Positions 55,770 through 64,000 of a stretch of DNA of 64,000 bases are shown here, piece by piece; within the stretch, counting starts at the first letter, position 1, and every line of letters begins with the position of its first letter. Source of the stretch: Cellulomonas timonensis. GTDB taxonomy: Bacteria; Actinomycetota; Actinomycetes; Actinomycetales; Cellulomonadaceae. The stretch is from NCBI RefSeq assembly GCF_900046455.1, contig NZ_FCOT01000013.1, forward strand, positions 1,041,091-1,105,090, read 5' to 3'. Made by a program: the position numbers and the translations under genes. The notes beneath the pieces were generated by a model. The model was not told the origin of the DNA and searched no databases. It saw only the letters and a program-made list of their open reading frames with translations.

Positions 55770-58306
55770 AGCTGGCCCTCCGGCGTCGCCTCGTCCACCT
55801 CGTCGACGGCAGTCGGCGCGACGACGCGCTCCTCGTCGTCGGCGTTGTGGTCACCGGAGTCACCGGTGGCGTCGTCGTCAACGTCGGAGACCGGCTCAAC
55901 CTCAGAGACCGGCTCGACCTCGTCGTCCAGGTCGTAGACGACCACGTCGTCCTCGTCCTCGCCGACGAGCTGGCCAGATGCCTCAGCGAGCTGCTGCTCG
56001 GTGAACGGCGCCAGCTCCGCCTCCGCCTCAGCCGGCTTGCCCGCTGCCTCCAGGGCAGTGGCGCGCGCCTGGGCGACACGCACAGCGAGCACCCCTGTCG
56101 CGCCGCGGGCCTCGGGCGTCGCGAGGGCCGCGACGGCAGAGTCGGGCTCGCCGAGCTCGAGTCGGGCGCCGCTGACGACGATCGCCAGCTCGACCCGGGC
56201 CGCAGGCTCGAGGCCCTCTGCCTCGGGGCTCGACGCGAGGGCCAGGGCGCGCTCCGGGCGGCCCAGTCCCCGCTCGCAGTCGGCCATGATCGCCAGGTGC
56301 TCCGAGGACCCATTCAGCCGGCGCACGGTGCGCAGCTCGCGCAGCGCCTCCGCGAACCGACCCGTCCGATAGGCCGCGAGCCCTGCGGCCTCCCGGACCA
56401 CGTCGACCCGGCCAGCCCGGCGCACAGCCGCCTGAGCGTGCTCGTACGACAACTCGGGCTGCTCGTCGAGCAGCCGCCCGGCCATCACCAGGTGCAGGCC
56501 GACGTTCTCGGCGTTCTCCTTGCTCAGCGTCCGCAGCCGGGCGCGCACGGCACGGTCGAGGTCCGAGAACTGGATGTCCTCGGGCAGCTCCGGGGCAGCG
56601 TCGCGCACACTCTGCGGCGGACGCGACGGGCGTGCGTCCTCGCGGTCACGCACAGGGCGGTCAGACCACTGCGCGCGAGCCGCGTGGGGTCCGCTGCTCG
56701 GCCGCGAGTCGGGTCGAGCGTCGCGGGCGGGCCGACGGTCGTCAGTGCGGGGGCGCTCGTCACGCCGTGCAGGACGTGACTCGCCTCGACCCGACCGGTC
56801 GTCACGAGCGGGCCGACGGTCATCGGCCCGCGGCCGCTCACCGAAGCGAGGGGGCCGCGAGTCATCGCGCGGCGGACGGGCGTCGCGCGACCCCGAGTCG
56901 TCGCGTGCCGGACGGAAGCCCTCACGAGCGGGACGGAAGTCATCGCGAGCCGGACGGAAGTCATCGCGAGCCGGACGCGCATCCCGCGAGGGACGCGCGT
57001 CGTCACGCGGCGGACGGCGATCGTCTGACCCCGGACGGTGCGAGCCGCTCGGCCGCTGTCCGTCGAACCGCGGAGCCGATCCGGACGGACGGAAGCCGCC
57101 CGAGCCACCTCGGTCGGGGCGACCGCTGCGCTCGTCGGACCGCCGGTCGTCGCGTGCGGGGTACCGGTCGTCACGCGGCGGACGGCGGTCGTCCGAACGC
57201 GGCGCACGGCCTGCGTCGCCACTCCAGCGAGAGCCCTCACGCGCAGGTCGCGCGTCACGCGACGGGAACCGCTCGTCGCGCTGGGGAGAGCGGTCATCGC
57301 GGGCCGGACGCGAGTCGCGGCCGCCGAAGCGGTCGCCACGAGGAGCCCAGGAGTCGCGAGGACCGCGGGCGTCACCAGACGGCCGGGAGTCGCGGGGCGA
57401 GTAACGGTCGTCGCGCGCGGGGCCGCGGTCGTCGGCGCGCGGAGGACGGCGGTCGTCTGAGCCGGGCCGGCGGGAGCCACCGGGCCGCTGCCCCTCGTGG
57501 CGGGGCGCCGAGCTCGACGGGCGGAAGCCGCCCGTGCCACGGTCCGGGCGGCCGGAGCGGTCGTCGGGACGGCGATCGCCCTGCCCGCTGCCGCGGTCGT
57601 CACGCGGAGGACGGCGGTCGCCGCGATCGGGCCGCGAGTCGCCGGAACGCTGCCACGGGGCATCGCCCGAGGAGCGGTAGGGACGCTCCCCGCGCTGCGG
57701 ACGGTCGTCCGAGCCGCGGGCGGCGCCGCCGAAGCGGTCGTCACGACCACCGTTGGACGGGCGGGACGAACGGTTGTCCCGGTCGAATGACGGACGCCCC
57801 TCGCCGGGACGCTCGCCGCGCTGCTGGTACGGACGGTCCTGGGCTCCGCGACGGTCGTCGCGGAACGGACGGCCGCCGCTGTCGGGCCGCTGCCCATCGC
57901 GCCGCGGCCCACCTGTGGCGGGCCGAGCCGGCCGGTCGTCACGCTGGAATCGCTGGCCGGAGCCGGCGTCGCGGGGGGTGGACCGCCACTCGCCCCCCAG
58001 TGGGGGCCGCGAGGAGCGGGTGTCGCGACCCGCGCCCCAGTTCTCCCGGGGCGCGCTGCGCTCGTCGCGCTCGGGGCGCTGCCCACGGCTGTCAGGTCGT
58101 GCGCCGCCGCTTGCGGCGCCACGCGAGGAGTCACTTCCCCTCGCACCGCCCCATGACGACGCGCCTCGCGCTGAGCGTGGCGGCTGACCTGCGACGCGCG
58201 GGGGTCGACCGCCTCCGGCGGGACGTCCCCGGTCACTGGCGCCGCCCGTGTTGCCTGCGTTCGTACGCGGCGTCCTGGGCGGACGTGCTCCGTCGTCACT
58301 GTTCAT
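55766..58306 (-). CDS. TPR-like helical protein with a giant Arg/Asp/Pro-rich disordered N-terminus
   Basis: 846 residues. Residues 1-573 are almost entirely Arg, Asp, Pro, Gly and Ser with sparse Phe/Tyr, rich in D-R-R-P-P-R-D-D and R-P-A-R-D-D units and predicted to be disordered. A block around residues 250-303 is duplicated around 393-436, and a 7-residue FRPARDD unit repeats at 449-470. Residues ~574-775 (from LPEDIQFSDLDRAVRARL) are helical and TPR-like, and residues ~785-846 form an acidic tail. The C-terminal part corresponds by position to Rv1691, the TPR protein at the head of this operon in Mycobacterium. The function is unknown. It lies 215 bases after the 5S rRNA gene. Confidence 0.85.
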   Translation of the reverse strand: MNSDDGARPPRTPRTNAGNTGGASDRGRPAGGGRPPRVAGQPPRSARGASSWGGARGSDSSRGAASGGARPDSRGQRPERDERSAPRENWGAGRDTRSSRPPLGGEWRSTPRDAGSGQRFQRDDRPARPATGGPRRDGQRPDSGGRPFRDDRRGAQDRPYQQRGERPGEGRPSFDRDNRSSRPSNGGRDDRFGGAARGSDDRPQRGERPYRSSGDAPWQRSGDSRPDRGDRRPPRDDRGSGQGDRRPDDRSGRPDRGTGGFRPSSSAPRHEGQRPGGSRRPGSDDRRPPRADDRGPARDDRYSPRDSRPSGDARGPRDSWAPRGDRFGGRDSRPARDDRSPQRDERFPSRDARPAREGSRWSGDAGRAPRSDDRRPPRDDRYPARDDRRSDERSGRPDRGGSGGFRPSGSAPRFDGQRPSGSHRPGSDDRRPPRDDARPSRDARPARDDFRPARDDFRPAREGFRPARDDSGSRDARPPRDDSRPPRFGERPRADDRRPARDDRSGRGESRPARRDERPRTDDRRPARDARPDSRPSSGPHAARAQWSDRPVRDREDARPSRPPQSVRDAAPELPEDIQFSDLDRAVRARLRTLSKENAENVGLHLVMAGRLLDEQPELSYEHAQAAVRRAGRVDVVREAAGLAAYRTGRFAEALRELRTVRRLNGSSEHLAIMADCERGLGRPERALALASSPEAEGLEPAARVELAIVVSGARLELGEPDSAVAALATPEARGATGVLAVRVAQARATALEAAGKPAEAEAELAPFTEQQLAEASGQLVGEDEDDVVVYDLDDEVEPVSEVEPVSDVDDDATGDSGDHNADDEERVVAPTAVDEVDEATPEGQL

Positions 58307-58480
58307 GTGTGTGAGTTCCCCTCATCGTGCTGCAACCACCATGGTCTCATCCCCGCCTGGCAGCTCTGTTCGATCTGGCCCCGCAGGCGCGGTCGACCGC
58401 GTCACCCGTCGCGTGTGCAGGCACGCCGCCCCACGCTCGTGTCTCTCTTCTGGGCTCCTTCAGCAGGATACCCAGAACGC

Positions 58481-58513
58481 AGAAAGAGCCACCCCATAGG
58501 GGTGGCTCTTTCT
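58481..58513 (-). terminator. rRNA operon terminator
   Basis: Perfect 15-bp arms (58481-58495 and 58499-58513) with a 3-base loop. On the transcribed strand the right arm ends CTCTTTCT, giving a U-rich end. It begins 9 bases after the 5S gene. From here to the disordered-protein gene (58307-58480) I see only promoter-type sequence. Confidence 0.9.
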
Positions 58514-58521
58514 GAATGATG

Positions 58522-58640
58522 TTCCGGCGGCGACCTACTCTCCCACACCCTGGCGAGTGCAGTACCATCGGCGCAGAGGGGCTTAGCTTCCGGGTTCGGA
58601 ATGGGACCGGGCGTTTCCCCCTCGCTATGACCGCCGTAAC
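58522..58640 (-). rRNA. rrf: 5S ribosomal RNA
   Basis: About 119 bases. On the transcribed strand it begins TTACGGCGGTCATAGCG and ends in GTCGCCGCCGGAA, which pair as helix I; the CCATTCCGAACCCGGAAG loop is conserved. It is the last gene of the operon, about 75 bases downstream of 23S. Confidence 0.93.
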
Positions 58641-58715
58641 TCTATGGAGATATGAATCTCGGGATGATTCCCGTTCGTATCTCGGGAACCGCACAGTGGA
58701 CGCGTAGCAATGTAG

Positions 58716-63757
<5,042 letters not shown>

Positions 63758-64000
63758 GATGTCTCATGGCACCCTGCCACCGAAGCGGCAAGGAAACCGA
63801 CACACGAAACAGCCCCACTCGAAAGCAGGACCAGTTAATTCGGCTGATTCGAGCATGCCACCCACGGGGTGGACGACACACTCAGTCAACCAAGACTCAC
63901 CAACCAGCAACCCCCCACCGAAAAGCGGGGAACCACCAGACGATGAACCATCTTGGCATCGACTACTTGGCACACTGTTGAGTTCTCAAGGAACAGACGC
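63758..64000 (-). promoter_or_regulatory. rRNA operon leader with boxA-like element
   Basis: Transcribed toward the 16S gene. TTGAGAACTCAAC (63977-63989) followed by AGTGTG matches the conserved antitermination (boxA region) leader of actinobacterial rrn operons. The short hairpin sequence around 63910-63935 may take part in 16S processing. The promoter is beyond the window. Confidence 0.7.

Noticed and set aside
57000..57060. Repeats in the 56.6-58.3 kb region as a CRISPR array
   Set aside because: The repeats are short, in frame, degenerate and without regular unique spacers; they encode an Arg/Asp/Pro-rich protein domain.
56632..58314. A 560-codon open frame opposite the disordered protein
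   Set aside because: Its composition is the complement of the repeat-rich domain. The minus-strand frame continues into a conserved helical domain and has an appropriate start and operon context, so it is the real one.

Overview
The window is a high-GC actinobacterial chromosome segment. The signs are strongly GC-biased coding, frequent GTG starts, many -10 hexamers placed 6-8 nt upstream of start codons (leaderless transcripts), a 16S-23S spacer without tRNA genes, and Mycobacterium-like synteny for two blocks: TPR protein-HAD-tlyA-nadK-recN-steA-steB...pyrG-NUDIX, and sufR-sufBD-sufC-sufS-sufU-sufT with neighbouring ABC transporters and ctaA. Gene content fits the order Micrococcales, perhaps Cellulomonadaceae. 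That placement is inference; the 16S gene in the window would settle it.

Layout. 0-9 kb is an accessory-looking region: a methyltransferase, an alpha/beta hydrolase, a Fic protein with an inverted repeat in its promoter, a divergent XRE regulator / methionine aminopeptidase pair sharing a palindromic promoter, a UvrA paralogue, two gene remnants (HIT and GNAT), and a SpoU rRNA/tRNA methyltransferase. 9-18 kb holds a TetR-controlled heterodimeric ABC exporter, an SPFH/NfeD membrane pair, a second TetR divergent from a hydrolase, and a lone ABC ATPase. 18-31 kb is mostly housekeeping: divergent glgM/glgC (glycogen and maltose-1-phosphate), serB, fabG-fabI-sixA, a DUF3099/SURF1 cluster, an ABC-F protein, a BioYMN biotin importer and a zinc metallopeptidase.

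31-42 kb is the complete SUF iron-sulfur assembly operon (sufR-B-D-Rieske-C-S-U-T), read leftward from a promoter carrying a SufR-type operator. It is divergent from two ABC-2 transporter pairs and heme A synthase (ctaA). 42-58 kb is a long, tightly overlapping leftward gene train. It starts with an unusual 846-residue protein carrying an Arg/Asp/Pro-rich disordered domain, then HAD phosphatase, small repeat protein, TlyA, NAD kinase, RecN, the SteA/SteB cell-division pair, a three-gene lipid-carrier module (MraY-like transferase, MurJ flippase, glycosyltransferase), CTP synthase and a NUDIX hydrolase. 58-64 kb is a leftward rRNA operon (16S-23S-5S) ending in a strong terminator just before the disordered-protein gene.

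The most interesting candidates are the disordered TPR-type protein, the MraY-like/MurJ/glycosyltransferase cassette next to SteAB, the XRE-MetAP module, and the well-formed operators in front of fic, tetR and sufR. I see no CRISPR array, prophage, insertion sequence or tRNA gene.
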